Positions 34,117-44,081 of a DNA stretch of 60,238 nt are shown piece by piece. The translations under genes were made by a program, and so were the position numbers. The stretch's first letter is position 1; the number at the start of each line of letters is the position of its first letter. The notes under the pieces were generated by a model. That model made no database searches, had not been told where the DNA came from, and saw only the letters and a program-made list of their open reading frames with translations. The stretch is from Clostridiales bacterium (lineage in GTDB: Bacteria; Bacillota; Clostridia; Christensenellales; Aristaeellaceae): the NCBI GenBank assembly GCA_015056085.1, contig SVHA01000010.1:1-60238 (forward strand), given 5' to 3'.

Positions 34117-36195
34117 ATGATCCGCAGATTTGATTTCGGTACTCCCTACGATACCGGCGCCGTGGTGACGAAGGTGCCGGTAAGCGACGGTCCCGTGCCT
34201 CACTTCGATGTGACGGAAAAGGACGGTCAGGTGATTTTCCGCACAGCCCTGGGCAAGGAAGATCAGATCTTCGGCCTGGGCGAAACGGTGCGCGGCCTGA
34301 ACAAGCGCGGTCATGTGTACCGCTCCTGGAACATAGATGAATTCTGCCATGCGGAAGACCGCTGCAGTATGTATTCCAGCCACAATCTGGTGCTGTTCTC
34401 CGGCGAAAAGGGCGTTTTTGGCGCCTATTTTGACGATCCCGGCGCCGTGAAGTTTGACCTGGGATACACCCGCCGCAGCGAAGCCGTCATCACCTCTGAA
34501 AACGGCGACCTGTCCGTGTACATCATCGACGGCGATTCCCTCACGGAACTGGTGCGGGAATTCCGCTCTATGATCGGCCGCAGTTACCTGCCGCCCAAGT
34601 GGGGCATGGGCTATCTGCAGTCCCGCTGGGGCTATGCCTCTGAGGAAGAAATCAGCGCCATTGTGGAAAACCACCGCCAGCGCCACATTCCCCTGGACGG
34701 CGTATGCATGGACATCGACTACATGATCGACTACAAGGATTTCACCTGGAATCCCGCCGGTTTCCCCGACATGAAGGGCTTCACCGCCCGCATGAAGGAC
34801 GATCATGTGCGTCTGGTGCCCATCATTGACGCCGGCGTGAAACTGGAAGAAGGCTACGACGCCTGCGACGAAGGCGTGGAGAAGAACTACTTTGTCAAAA
34901 AGGAAGATGGCAGCCTGTTCATCGGCGCCGCCTGGCCGGGCAAGTGCTACTTCCCCGATTTCATGCGCAAGGAGGTCCGGGACTGGTTCGGCGACGGCTA
35001 CCGCGGGCTGCTGGACGCCGGTGTGGAAGGCTTCTGGAACGACATGAACGAGCCTGCCCTGTTCTACTCCATGGATTCTCTGGAAGAAGCCTACCGCAAG
35101 GGCGATGAGCTGCGCCCGCAGAATCTGGGCGCCATCGGCGCTTTCGCCCTCAAGGATGCTTTCAACGGCATCACCAACAACGCTGAAGACTACCGCCGGT
35201 TCTATCATCAGATGGAGGACGGCAGCCGCGTGCGCCACGACAAGGTCCACAACATTTACGGCGCCAAGATGACGCAAGCCGCCGCTGATTCCTTCACCCG
35301 CTATAACCCCGACAAGCGCCACCTGCTCTTCAGCCGCTCCAGCTTTGTGGGCGCCCATCGCGACGGCGGTCTGTGGCAGGGCGACAATGCCGCCTGGTGG
35401 TCCCACATCCTGCTGAACCTGAAGATGACCGCCAGCCTGAATATGTGCGGCTTCCTCTTCACCGGCGCAGATCTGGGCGGTTTCAGCACCAACACGACAG
35501 AAGACCTGCTGCTGCGCTGGCTGCAGCTGGGCGTGTTCACTCCCCTGATGCGAAATCATTCCATCAATCATGCCCGCCCTCAGGAAATCTATCGCTTTGA
35601 TTCCTGGCAGGATATGTCCAACATTGTCAGCGTCCGCTATGCCCTTTTGCCCTATCTGTACAGCACGCTGGTACGCTGCGCCGTTGATAACGACATGATG
35701 TTCCGCCCCATGGCCTTTGATTATCCCACCGATCCCATTGCCCGCAACATTGAAGACCAGATCATGCTGGGCGAGGATTGCATGATCGCCCCCGTGTACA
35801 CGCAAAATGCGCTGGGCCGCTATGTGTATCTGCCGGAGGATATGCTCTACATCCGCCTGCGTTCCGCCACGGACTACGACATGAAGAAGTTGGAAAAGGG
35901 CCATCATTATCTGGACCTGGACCTGAACGAAATGCCGCTGTTCATCCGCCGCGGTCACGTCGTTCCCTTTGCGGGCGCCGCTGAATATGTGGACGCCATC
36001 GACGAAGAAAACCTCATGCTCCTGGGCTGGATCGACGGCGGCGTGCAGCTTCCCCTGTACACAGATGACGGCCTGACCACCGACATTGATCTGGAAAAGG
36101 ACACCACTGTGATCACCGTCACGGTGGAAAACGGCGCCGCCGTCGCCTCCGCCCCCGGCTGCACCATCGACGCTTCGAAGGTGTATGTGGGGTGA
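34117..36195 (+). CDS. GH31 family alpha-glucosidase
   Basis: The 692-residue protein has the GH31 catalytic barrel: LPPKWGMGYLQSRWGY, DGVCMDIDYM, the nucleophile Asp in GFWNDMNEP (near residue 309), SRSSFVGAHRDGG, and the acid/base Asp in WQGDNAAWW (near 423), then GADLGGF and a C-terminal beta domain. There is no signal peptide, so it acts on imported alpha-glucosides. It follows the FUSC-like gene by 72 bp with AAGAAGG as ribosome binding site. A repeat block begins directly after the stop. Confidence 0.93.
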   Translation: MIRRFDFGTPYDTGAVVTKVPVSDGPVPHFDVTEKDGQVIFRTALGKEDQIFGLGETVRGLNKRGHVYRSWNIDEFCHAEDRCSMYSSHNLVLFSGEKGVFGAYFDDPGAVKFDLGYTRRSEAVITSENGDLSVYIIDGDSLTELVREFRSMIGRSYLPPKWGMGYLQSRWGYASEEEISAIVENHRQRHIPLDGVCMDIDYMIDYKDFTWNPAGFPDMKGFTARMKDDHVRLVPIIDAGVKLEEGYDACDEGVEKNYFVKKEDGSLFIGAAWPGKCYFPDFMRKEVRDWFGDGYRGLLDAGVEGFWNDMNEPALFYSMDSLEEAYRKGDELRPQNLGAIGAFALKDAFNGITNNAEDYRRFYHQMEDGSRVRHDKVHNIYGAKMTQAAADSFTRYNPDKRHLLFSRSSFVGAHRDGGLWQGDNAAWWSHILLNLKMTASLNMCGFLFTGADLGGFSTNTTEDLLLRWLQLGVFTPLMRNHSINHARPQEIYRFDSWQDMSNIVSVRYALLPYLYSTLVRCAVDNDMMFRPMAFDYPTDPIARNIEDQIMLGEDCMIAPVYTQNALGRYVYLPEDMLYIRLRSATDYDMKKLEKGHHYLDLDLNEMPLFIRRGHVVPFAGAAEYVDAIDEENLMLLGWIDGGVQLPLYTDDGLTTDIDLEKDTTVITVTVENGAAVASAPGCTIDASKVYVG

Positions 36196-36397
36196 GTTCC
36201 AGGGGGCTGTGCCCCTCGGTTGGGGGCGCTGCCCCAACGCCCCTTTTGTGGGGCTTTGCCCCACACCCCAGCAGGGGCTCTGCCCCTGCACCCCGCAAGG
36301 GCCATCGGCCCTTGACCCTTCAGCGGGGCTTTGCCCCGCACCCCAGCAGGGGCTCTGCCCCTGCACCCCGCAAGGGCCATCGGCCCTTGACCCATTA

Positions 36398-36437
36398 CCC
36401 GGAAATCCTGACGGATTTCCGGGGTGGTTTTGTTTTG
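36398..36437 (+). terminator. Repeat-borne terminator after the GH31 gene
   Basis: The CCCGGAAATCC / GGATTTCCGGG stem with loop TGAC is followed by a T/G-rich run GGTTTTGTTTT. Confidence 0.75.
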
Positions 36438-36838
36438 GGGTAGTTTTGGACGTTGGACTTGTTTTTACCGGTACAACCAGGGGGCTTTCCGATCGCCCCC
36501 TGGACCCCTTCGGAGTCCCCTCCGTTGTTGCTTGACTTAACAAGTTACAAAGGATAATCCCCCATACAAACAATCCCCCAAGCCCTTCAAGGCTCGAGGT
36601 GATGGGTTAAGGGCCAAATAAGACTACTTGCATCCGAAGGTTTCCAAAGGGCGATCGGAAAGCCCTTTGGTCGCCCGTGAGGGCGAAACCTCGCCTTGCA
36701 TAATAGAACATTATGAAAGGAAAAACCTACATAAAAACAATCCCCCAAGCCCGTCAGGGCTTGGGGTGATGGGTCAAGGGTCGAAGACCCTTGCGGGGTG
36801 CAGGGGCGGAGCCCCTGCCGGGGTGTGGGGCAGAGCCC

Positions 36839-37170
36839 CACCTTGCAAGGGGTAGCGCTTGATAGGCGTTCTTTCTCAAGCCTGAGAAAGAACCAAAGAG
36901 GGCCAGAGGGGGTGTCTCAATTCATCCCACCCGGAGACACCCCCTCTGGACTCCCCCCTTTCCCTCTATCTTGTGCGGGTTATCTTGTTGACTGACCCTC
37001 AAACGCCTCGCGGGGGCGGCCCGTTACGAGGCTGCTCCGATGGAGTCCGTGTGCGGCGACGGTGCGCCGCACGCCGGAACTGTCGTAGCGCAGCGGGTAC
37101 GAAGTCTGTTTCGCCTCTTTGCCGGTACAACCAGGGGGCTTTCCGGTCGCCCCCTGGACCCCTTCGGAGT
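36839..37170. repeat. Composite palindromic module, copy A
   Basis: It contains GTTCTTTCTCA/TGAGAAAGAAC, a 16-bp inverted repeat starting CCAGAGGGGGTGTCTC, and GTGCGGCG/CGCCGCAC, then runs into a CCAGGGGG unit. Bases 36866-36964 appear identical to 47607-47705, and most of the remainder is nearly identical to copy B. Confidence 0.85.
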
Positions 37171-37357
37171 CCGCTCCGTTGTTGCTTGTCCGAGCAATAA
37201 ACAAGAGAAAATTCCCCTATCACCCCCCAAGCCCATCCGGGCTTGGGGTGATGGGTCAAGGACCAAATAAGACGACTTGCATCCGAAGGGGTCCAGGGGG
37301 CGATCGGAAAGCCCCCTGGTTGCCCCGGCAAAGACAAGAGAGATGTACAAATGCCCT

Positions 37358-37391
37358 CAAAAAAATCCCCCAAGCCCTTCGGGGCTTGGGG
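37358..37391 (-). terminator. Repeat-borne terminator after the M16C gene
   Basis: The CCCCAAGCCC / GGGCTTGGGG hairpin with loop TTCG (CGAA on the minus strand) is followed on that strand by GATTTTTTT. Confidence 0.78.
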
Positions 37392-37496
37392 TGATGGGTC
37401 AAGGGCCAATGGCCCTTGCGGGGGTGTCGGGGGCAGCGCCCCCAACTGGGGTGCGGGGCAAAGCCCCCACCTGGGGTCCAGGGGCGCAGCCCCTGC

Positions 37497-40373
37497 TTAC
37501 AGGTCAAACACAGTCACATCTTCGACATTCTTGAGGGCTTCCTCGTTAGCGATGACCGCAATGCCGCCTTCCGCAGGCAGGCGGGTGAGCATATCGCTCC
37601 AGGCCAGCAGGGATTCCTTGGTGGTGGCCAGGATTTCCTGGCGGCGCTTGGCCACATCAGCAGGCGTGGTGCCGCGGAAATAGGCCAGGTCGGCCTGCAT
37701 GGCTTCCTGACGGGGAGACTGGAGGGGCTCGGTTTCCGCCACGGTGCTGATGATGTACTTGTCCACGGATTCCACAGCATCCACGGAGGTCTTCAGCGCC
37801 TCAGCCAGCGTTTCATATACGCCCAGGGAGCGCCCGGGGGTGGGGTCACGGAAGGTGTAGCACACCACGCCGTCGCCCAGCGTGCGCATACCGGCGCCAT
37901 AAGCGCCGCCCTGCACACGGATGCGGTTCCACAGGTAGTCAAAGCTGAGGATATTAGCAGCCACCTGAATGCTGCCAGCGGGTGTTTCGCCCATGGCGAT
38001 GAGGTTGTCGCCCATGCAGGCGTAACCCACCTGAGAGGGCACCCGCAGCGCCAGACGGCGAGGCAGGTCAGCCTTGGCGGTCATCACGGCGGGAGCAGGC
38101 GTGCCCTGAGGCACACAGGCAATCAGCCGGGCAGCGTCAGCGTCGTCACCCGCCAGAGACAGGGTCATGCGGGCCTTGCCCACGGCGCCGTTCATCACCT
38201 GCTTCATCAGCCCGGTGAAATCCGCCATCATTTCGGCAGGATTGGCGGCGAATTCCCTGAGGAACTGCAGCTGCGACCAGCCGGAAATGGCTTCCGAAGC
38301 GGCGCTGGCGGCGTCGAAGTGGCTGATGGCAATCTTCATGCCCAGCGCATGACCGCCAGCCATGGCATTGCGGCGGGCTTCCTCGTTGACCTGCAGCACA
38401 ATTTCCCGGATGCGGTCTTCATCGTCAAAGCAGGTGCTGGTGAGGATCTCATGGATCAGTTCGATGGCCTTATCCAGCTTGTCCGTCAGCACGGAGCAGC
38501 GCACCGCCAGTTTGGGCTGGCAGGTTTCCGTCTGACCCTGCTCGCCGGAGGCTTCCACATCGAACTTCAGGCGGCCCAGATGGGTGCGGATGGCCTGCTG
38601 CAGCGCAGCGGCGTCATAGTTGGCGGTGGGCAGCACGCCCAGCAGACGGGTCAAAAGGGAAATGCGGCTGAGCTGCGGCAGGGTGAAATCCGTCAGGGAG
38701 AAGTACATCGACAGATGCACAATGCCGTCGCAGGGCACATCGTGGCGCAGCACGGTGACGCCGTCCACGGTTTCTACACGGGTGGAAGTGACGTGAGGTT
38801 CGGGACTGACTTCCTTCAGGTCCAGCACCGGCAGGGTGGCCAGCTGTTCGGGCGTGTCGGGCGTCTGCTGCCACTGAGCCAGAGACGCATTCAGGGCCAG
38901 AATGTCCTGCTTGTCCTGCTCGGTCCAGCTTTCCTTGGCGTCATTCAGGCGCTGGGCCTCCTTGGCCCGCAGTTCCTCGCCATAGGTGGTGCTGGGCAGG
39001 GTGTGCAGCACGCACAGGCCCTCGTCGGACAGCAGCGCTTCCTTCAGCAGCTGCTCATAGCCGCCGTCATCCAGCATCTTGCGCAGGGCAGCGAAGGTTT
39101 CCTCGTGCACCAGAGGCATGAGGGGGTCGCCGCCGTAGAGCCAGCTGCCCAGAGACGTGATGCAGCGGATGAGTCCCTGGGGCTCCTGGGGCTCCCGCAC
39201 ACGGAATTCCATCTGGTTGATGACGGCTTCCAGGTCGGCACGGGGGATGCCCTTTTCCACCAGTTCCATCACCGTTTCCTTGATGACCCGGCGGATTTCA
39301 TCCGTCTTGTCAGCGTCGGTATTCTTGACCTGAATGGCAAACACGGCCTGCATGATTTCATCCATGGTCATGACGGTCACATCCTGGGCCAGACCGGCGG
39401 ACAGGATGGCCCGCTTGAGGGGCGCTTCGTTGGAACCAGCCAGCACTTCGGACAGCACCATCATCGCCCGCACCTTCACAGGCTCATCCCAGGAGGCGAT
39501 GATCTTGCCCATGGTGAACTGCGCCTTGCCCTCGGGGGATTCTTCAGCGCCGATTTCGTAGTAGTTGGTGGCCTCCGCTGCCACGGGTTTTTGAGGCTCG
39601 ATGGGGTGAATGGCCTCTGCCCGCTCGTAGCGGGACAGGTAGCCGTCAATCAGGGGCAGCACACGGTCCAGGGGCACGTTGCCGTCCAGGAAGATGCGGC
39701 TGTTGCTGGGATGATAATACTTGCGGTAGGAATTGCAGAACTGCTCGTAGGTCAGGTTGGGAATGGCACGGGGATCGCCGCCGGAATTGAAGCCGTAGCA
39801 GTTGTCGGGGAACAGCAGGGGCAGCGCGCCGTACATCACCACTTCGTCCACGTCGGACATGGCGCCCTTCATCTCATTGAACACAACGCCCTTGAAGGTG
39901 GGCTGGGCCTCACCGTCAGTCAGCTCGTAGTGCCAGCCTTCCTGATAGAAAATGTTGGGGTTGGAGAAAATACGGGGCGCAAACACGGCGTCCAGATACA
40001 CTTCCGTCAGGTTGAGGAAGTCCTGGTCGTTGCGGCTGGACACGGGGTAGATGGTCTTGTCGGGGAAGGTCATGGCGTTGAGGAAGGTGTTCATGGAGCT
40101 CTTGAGCAGCTCCACGAAGGGCTCCCGCACGGGATACTTTTCAGAGCCGCACAGCACGGAGTGCTCCAGAATATGGAACACGCCGGTGTCGTCCTCCGGC
40201 AGGGTCTTGAAGCCCACGCAGAACAGTTTATTGCTCTCGCCGTTATCCACCCAGCACAGGGAGGCGCCGGTCTTGTCGTGGGTCATTTCCACAAAGTTGC
40301 CGTGGAGGGAGGGCACTTCCCGCACCCGAGTGACGGTGAAGCCATGGAGACGGTCATTCACACACAGAGACAT
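37497..40373 (-). CDS. M16C family zinc metallopeptidase (presequence protease-like)
   Basis: The 958-residue protein is of PreP/insulinase type with two M16 halves and an M16C-associated middle domain. The inverted zinc motif HILEH is at residues 67-71 in FHILEHSVLCGSEKYPVREPF-type context, and the downstream ligand region carries FNEMKGAMSD. The second half is catalytically inactive, as usual. Bacterial members degrade unfolded peptides. It has no signal peptide and is preceded by gluQ on the same strand. The start ATG has GAAAGGAAG. Confidence 0.92.
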   Translation of the reverse strand: MSLCVNDRLHGFTVTRVREVPSLHGNFVEMTHDKTGASLCWVDNGESNKLFCVGFKTLPEDDTGVFHILEHSVLCGSEKYPVREPFVELLKSSMNTFLNAMTFPDKTIYPVSSRNDQDFLNLTEVYLDAVFAPRIFSNPNIFYQEGWHYELTDGEAQPTFKGVVFNEMKGAMSDVDEVVMYGALPLLFPDNCYGFNSGGDPRAIPNLTYEQFCNSYRKYYHPSNSRIFLDGNVPLDRVLPLIDGYLSRYERAEAIHPIEPQKPVAAEATNYYEIGAEESPEGKAQFTMGKIIASWDEPVKVRAMMVLSEVLAGSNEAPLKRAILSAGLAQDVTVMTMDEIMQAVFAIQVKNTDADKTDEIRRVIKETVMELVEKGIPRADLEAVINQMEFRVREPQEPQGLIRCITSLGSWLYGGDPLMPLVHEETFAALRKMLDDGGYEQLLKEALLSDEGLCVLHTLPSTTYGEELRAKEAQRLNDAKESWTEQDKQDILALNASLAQWQQTPDTPEQLATLPVLDLKEVSPEPHVTSTRVETVDGVTVLRHDVPCDGIVHLSMYFSLTDFTLPQLSRISLLTRLLGVLPTANYDAAALQQAIRTHLGRLKFDVEASGEQGQTETCQPKLAVRCSVLTDKLDKAIELIHEILTSTCFDDEDRIREIVLQVNEEARRNAMAGGHALGMKIAISHFDAASAASEAISGWSQLQFLREFAANPAEMMADFTGLMKQVMNGAVGKARMTLSLAGDDADAARLIACVPQGTPAPAVMTAKADLPRRLALRVPSQVGYACMGDNLIAMGETPAGSIQVAANILSFDYLWNRIRVQGGAYGAGMRTLGDGVVCYTFRDPTPGRSLGVYETLAEALKTSVDAVESVDKYIISTVAETEPLQSPRQEAMQADLAYFRGTTPADVAKRRQEILATTKESLLAWSDMLTRLPAEGGIAVIANEEALKNVEDVTVFDL

Positions 40374-40462
40374 GAGACATCGCTTCCTTTCAAATATAAA
40401 TCATAGATAATACGGTTGCCGATATGCGTTTATGATTCTCCGCTGAGGCAGCATATTCCTGC

Positions 40463-41410
40463 TCAGGCATTCTCTGTCAGCCCTTCGGGCAGGCGGAAAT
40501 CCTCCCGGCGCACCTTGTCCCAGGAGAAATCCTTCAGCAGTTCTTCAAAGGAAATGGGCCTGACTTCCTCCGTCAGCCCGGCGCTCCAGGCCAGAATGCC
40601 CCGCACATGAGCCGGGGTGTATTTTTTTGACAGCGCCGACAGGTCGAGATCTTTGTCCCGCTTGGCCAGCCGGCGCCCCTGATGGTCCATCAGCAGGGGA
40701 ATGTGGATGTATTCAGGCACGGGATACCCCAGGCACCGCAAGAGATACATCTGCCGGGGCGTGGCGGAAAGAATGTCCCGACCACGCACCACCTGGGTGA
40801 CGCCGGAGAGGGCGTCATCCACCACCGCTGCCAGCTGATACCCCCACAGGCCGTCAGAGCGCTGCAGAATGAAGTCGCCGCAGTCCCGGGCTAGATTTTC
40901 CTCAAAGGCGCCGGCCAAACCGTCTGTGAAGGCAATCGTTTCGTCAGGCACCCGCAGGCGCATCGCCGGGGTGCGTTCCTTCCTGCGAAGGGCTGCCTCT
41001 TCCGGGGTGAGAGAAGCGCAGGTGCCGGGATACACCACCTGGGTGTCCCCCAGATTGGGCGCCCGGGAAGCCATCAACTGCGCCCGGGTGCAGAAGCAGG
41101 GGTAAACAAGCCCCTGCTGTTTCAGCATATCCAGATGGCGCTGATACTCCTGCGTCCTCTCCGACTGATAGACCACCGGCCCGTCCCAGGTAAATCCCAG
41201 CCAGTTCAGGTCTTCCAGCGCCTGTTGTGCAAGGCGCCTGGGGCAGCGGGGAATGTCGATGTCCTCGATGCGCAGGAGGCACTGCCCGCCCTCCGCTTTG
41301 GCTGACAGCCATGCCAGCAGGGCGCACAGGAGATTGCCCAGGTGCAGCCTGCCGCTGGGCGTGGGCGCAAACCGTCCGATGGGCATATACCGCCCGATGG
41401 GTGCAGCCAT
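40463..41410 (-). CDS. gluQ: Glutamyl-Q tRNA(Asp) synthetase (GluQRS)
   Basis: I choose the ATG of MAAPIGRYMPIGRFAPTPSG with GGAGG upstream. The 315-residue protein has the truncated GluRS layout of GluQRS: SGRLHLGN as the HIGH motif, a CFC...YPGTC zinc element near residues 105-135, RGRDILSATPRQ, and RRLAKRDKDL as the KMSKS-like loop. It lacks the anticodon-binding domain. GluQRS attaches Glu to queuosine in tRNA-Asp. It lies between the M16C and VanY-like genes. Confidence 0.9.
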   Translation of the reverse strand: MAAPIGRYMPIGRFAPTPSGRLHLGNLLCALLAWLSAKAEGGQCLLRIEDIDIPRCPRRLAQQALEDLNWLGFTWDGPVVYQSERTQEYQRHLDMLKQQGLVYPCFCTRAQLMASRAPNLGDTQVVYPGTCASLTPEEAALRRKERTPAMRLRVPDETIAFTDGLAGAFEENLARDCGDFILQRSDGLWGYQLAAVVDDALSGVTQVVRGRDILSATPRQMYLLRCLGYPVPEYIHIPLLMDHQGRRLAKRDKDLDLSALSKKYTPAHVRGILAWSAGLTEEVRPISFEELLKDFSWDKVRREDFRLPEGLTENA

Positions 41411-41453
41411 GGCTGCCTCCTTTCCGGGAAAGGGTGTCTTTGCACTTCTTTCC

Positions 41454-41489
41454 CCAAAATAAACCACCCGAAGCCTTGCGGCTCCGGGT
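41454..41489 (-). terminator. Intrinsic terminator after the VanY-like gene
   Basis: On the minus strand ACCCGGAGCC pairs with GGCTTCGGGT around a 4-nt loop (one mismatch), followed by GGTTTATTTTGG. Confidence 0.7.
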
Positions 41490-41526
41490 GTGGGTCAGGC
41501 CGGGTCAGCCCTGCCTCAAGGTTTTG

Positions 41527-42657
41527 TTAATACTCAAAGGCCGTCACAACGCCGCCCATGTTGTCCAGAGACATGGTGTAGTTGCGGGTCTTGTTGGTCA
41601 CCTGCACGGAGAAGCTCTCCGCATCGCCCACCTGCTGGCGGACGATCTCATACTTGAGCACGCCGTTTTCAAACACGGCAATGTGGGGATGCTCCTGCAG
41701 ATACTCGATGTACTCTTCCAGGCAGAGATTCAGGTGATTCATCACTGCCGCATGGGCCTTACCCACATAGCGGAAGCAGTTCAGGGACAGGCTCACGCCG
41801 GTCTTGTAACTCTTGTCCTCGGTGCCGGGCAGGGGGAAATCCGCCTTGGGGAAGCGGAACACCAGACCGTACTTCCAGCTGTTTTCATACAGCCACTTGC
41901 CCTGCTCGGAAGTAGAGAAGAGCTGGTCGTTGACGGCGTCATTGCCCCTGGCGTACAGATACAGGGTGAAGGACAGGCCGGAGTTGAATTCGCTGGTGCC
42001 AGGATAGTTGACTTCCTTCTTGGTGCGGGCAATCAGCGCATCGCCCTCGTAGCGGCTGGCATACTTCTCCATGGTCTTGTTGAACAGGGCTTCCTGTTCA
42101 GCATAGGTGCGGTAGGCGTCATCCACCACATAGTGCTCCAGACCCACGGCCTTGGCGTCGGTCAGGGCAGCCACCAGGGCTTCCACCGCCTGGGGGAAGA
42201 GCTTCTGGCTGTAATTGCGCACGCCGATGACGTCCTTGGAGTTTTCGCCGATGCTCACCAGGGCATCTTCAGCAAAGTCCGCCGGACGGGAATGCCACTC
42301 GTTAACCAGCAGCAGACCGCCATTGATTACGTCGCCCCGGCGCACGGTCACATAGCCGGCATTTTCCAGGGGATAATGGGTCAGGTCCACCACATCCCAG
42401 CCCTCGGTCTTCTGGGCGGGCCATGCCTTGTTGGCGCCGGCGGCCTGTTCCTTTTCAAACTCCGCCAGTTCCAGGGCATACTCCTGCTTGAGCTGCTCGT
42501 TGGCTGCCTGCACTTCCGCCTGCTTGTCCGCCAGCAGCTCCTCACGGAACTGGGTGATGAAATTGCCTGCGAAGTACACCGCGCCGGTCAGAATGGCCAG
42601 CACCAGCGTCAGCACCAGAATCAGCTTGATGGGATCGCGCCGCTTGTTATTGCTCAT
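41527..42657 (-). CDS. VanY-like (M15B) membrane protein lacking zinc ligands
   Basis: From the ATG of MSNNKRRDP the 376-residue protein has one membrane anchor (about 10-31), a coiled region rich in Glu and Lys (35-75) and an extracellular M15B-type domain at about 175-320. The fold signature is kept (AYRTYAEQ, YPGTSE, LYENSWKYGLVFRFP, FRYVG, LCLEEYIEYL). The zinc ligands are not: the His of SEH is Phe224, the Asp of GLAVD is Thr231 and the His of EPWH is Cys294, with its Glu replaced by Ser291. It is probably not an active D,D-carboxypeptidase. The start is uncertain, since its ribosome binding site is weak. Confidence 0.8.
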   Translation of the reverse strand: MSNNKRRDPIKLILVLTLVLAILTGAVYFAGNFITQFREELLADKQAEVQAANEQLKQEYALELAEFEKEQAAGANKAWPAQKTEGWDVVDLTHYPLENAGYVTVRRGDVINGGLLLVNEWHSRPADFAEDALVSIGENSKDVIGVRNYSQKLFPQAVEALVAALTDAKAVGLEHYVVDDAYRTYAEQEALFNKTMEKYASRYEGDALIARTKKEVNYPGTSEFNSGLSFTLYLYARGNDAVNDQLFSTSEQGKWLYENSWKYGLVFRFPKADFPLPGTEDKSYKTGVSLSLNCFRYVGKAHAAVMNHLNLCLEEYIEYLQEHPHIAVFENGVLKYEIVRQQVGDAESFSVQVTNKTRNYTMSLDNMGGVVTAFEY

Positions 42658-42919
42658 GGTTGTGTTCGCACCTGCCTTTTGCAAGGTATTTCTATGGATG
42701 GGAACGTCCCGGCGCCCCGGATTCATCCCGGAAAATGCCTTTTTTCTCAAAATCAGGAAAAAAAGGGCGCACGAAACCTACTTCAATATCTAAATTCGCC
42801 GCTGAAACGGTTTTTCCTGCAAAACAGGCGCCTTGATTGTATTTCCTTTGCTTTTTGCGGATGATTTCCCCCATCCTAGGGCAAAATGCAGGAAAATCAC
42901 CCGAAAGGACGGACGGACC

Positions 42920-43897
42920 ATGATAAAAAAACGCTTTCGCTTTTCTCTCCTGCTGCTATCGATGTGCATAACGCTCCCCTTCTCCCTTTCCGCCTGCACT
43001 GCCACCGCTGACGAGGAACTCACCGGTCAGGCCCAGGGGTACGGCGGAGAACTGACGGTGAAGGTGTACGCCCAGGGCGCTGACATCACCCGGGTGGAAG
43101 TCGTCAGCCATTCAGAAACGCCCGGCGTGGGCACCAAGGCCATCGAGCAGCTCCCTGCCATCATTGCCTCCCGGGATTCCTGGGAGGTGGACGATATTTC
43201 CGGCGCCACCGCCACCAGCCGGGCCATCAAGGCGGCGGTTTCCACCGCTATGGGCGGCGCTGCCAGCGGCACTCTGCCTTCGGACACGCCCGCTGCCACG
43301 CAGGCCAAAGCCCCCGAAAGCCTCAGCGGCGTCGGCGTCGTCACCGCCGCCCGTCCCGGCCCCGGTCAGGACGCCGAGGGCAATCCCGTGTATTCCTTCC
43401 ATGTCATTTTCGCCCACGGCCTGTTTGATCAGCAGGGACAAATCCAGCATCTGGCGGTGGATCAGCTGGAAATCACCTCGCCCAATGCGGACGAGGCCAT
43501 GTCCCGCTTCAGCGGCTTTCCGGGGGACAATATTTCCGCTGATGATTTCCTCGCAGAAGCGGAAACCTGGCGCACCAAGCGGGGCTACGGCGACGGCTAT
43601 CGCCTGACCAGCGGCACCTGGGCCCAGCAGATGGACGCCTATCAGCGCATGGCACGGGGCAAAACGGTGGACGAACTGGAGAGCTGGTTTGCTGAATACT
43701 TCTCCGCTGAAACCGGCCGCCCCCTGAGCGAAAACAGCGAGGGCGCCGACCTCGCCCGCTACGAGGCCTTCACCGACGCCCAGAATCAGCAGGCTGCTGA
43801 GATTGTTTCCTCCGCCACCATGTCCCTGCGTAGCGAGTACGGCGACATTCTTCTGGCTGTTCGCCGGGCGTGGGAGGATGCGAAGCAGAAGGAATGA
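42920..43897 (+). CDS. FMN-binding domain lipoprotein
   Basis: The 325-residue protein has a lipoprotein signal with lipobox LSAC (Cys26). Residues about 35-115 form an FMN-bind domain like those of RnfG/NqrC, with SGATAT at 94-99; Thr99 is the expected site for covalent FMN attachment by ApbE. A second part follows after a Pro/Ala-rich linker (115-145) and resembles another FMN-bind-like or unknown domain (VYSFHVIFAHGLF, QLEITSPNADEAMSRFSGFPGD). It may serve in extracellular electron transfer; no partner is nearby. Confidence 0.82.
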   Translation: MIKKRFRFSLLLLSMCITLPFSLSACTATADEELTGQAQGYGGELTVKVYAQGADITRVEVVSHSETPGVGTKAIEQLPAIIASRDSWEVDDISGATATSRAIKAAVSTAMGGAASGTLPSDTPAATQAKAPESLSGVGVVTAARPGPGQDAEGNPVYSFHVIFAHGLFDQQGQIQHLAVDQLEITSPNADEAMSRFSGFPGDNISADDFLAEAETWRTKRGYGDGYRLTSGTWAQQMDAYQRMARGKTVDELESWFAEYFSAETGRPLSENSEGADLARYEAFTDAQNQQAAEIVSSATMSLRSEYGDILLAVRRAWEDAKQKE

Positions 43898-44081
43898 TTC
43901 CGTGCGACATTACCGCCATGACAGGTGTTCTTTCTCAAGCCCGAGAAAGAACACCATACAAACGCTATCCCTTGCAAGGTGGGGCTCTGCCCCACACCCC
44001 TGCAGGGGCTCCGCCCCTGCACCCCTGTCGGGGGCGCTGCCCCCGACACCCCCGCAAGGGCCATTGCCCCTTGACCCTTCA

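Larger units (their letters stand above)
36196..37496. repeat. Large modular palindromic repeat block between convergent GH31 and M16C genes
   Basis: No gene is present in 1.3 kb. The left part has hairpin units, two copies of a CAAGGGCCATCGGCCCTTG element and a CCGGAAATCC-type terminator. The right end mirrors this with a CCCCAAGCCC-type terminator for the M16C gene. In between lie several more terminator-like hairpins (near 36575, 36745 and 37220), the CGATCGGAAAG core modules and one copy of the long composite module (36839-37170). Confidence 0.88.

Noticed and set aside
36196-37496. REP-associated transposase or another gene that could spread the repeats
   Set aside because: No transposase frame exists inside or next to any block except the IS30 start at the window end, whose own sequence does not share the modules.
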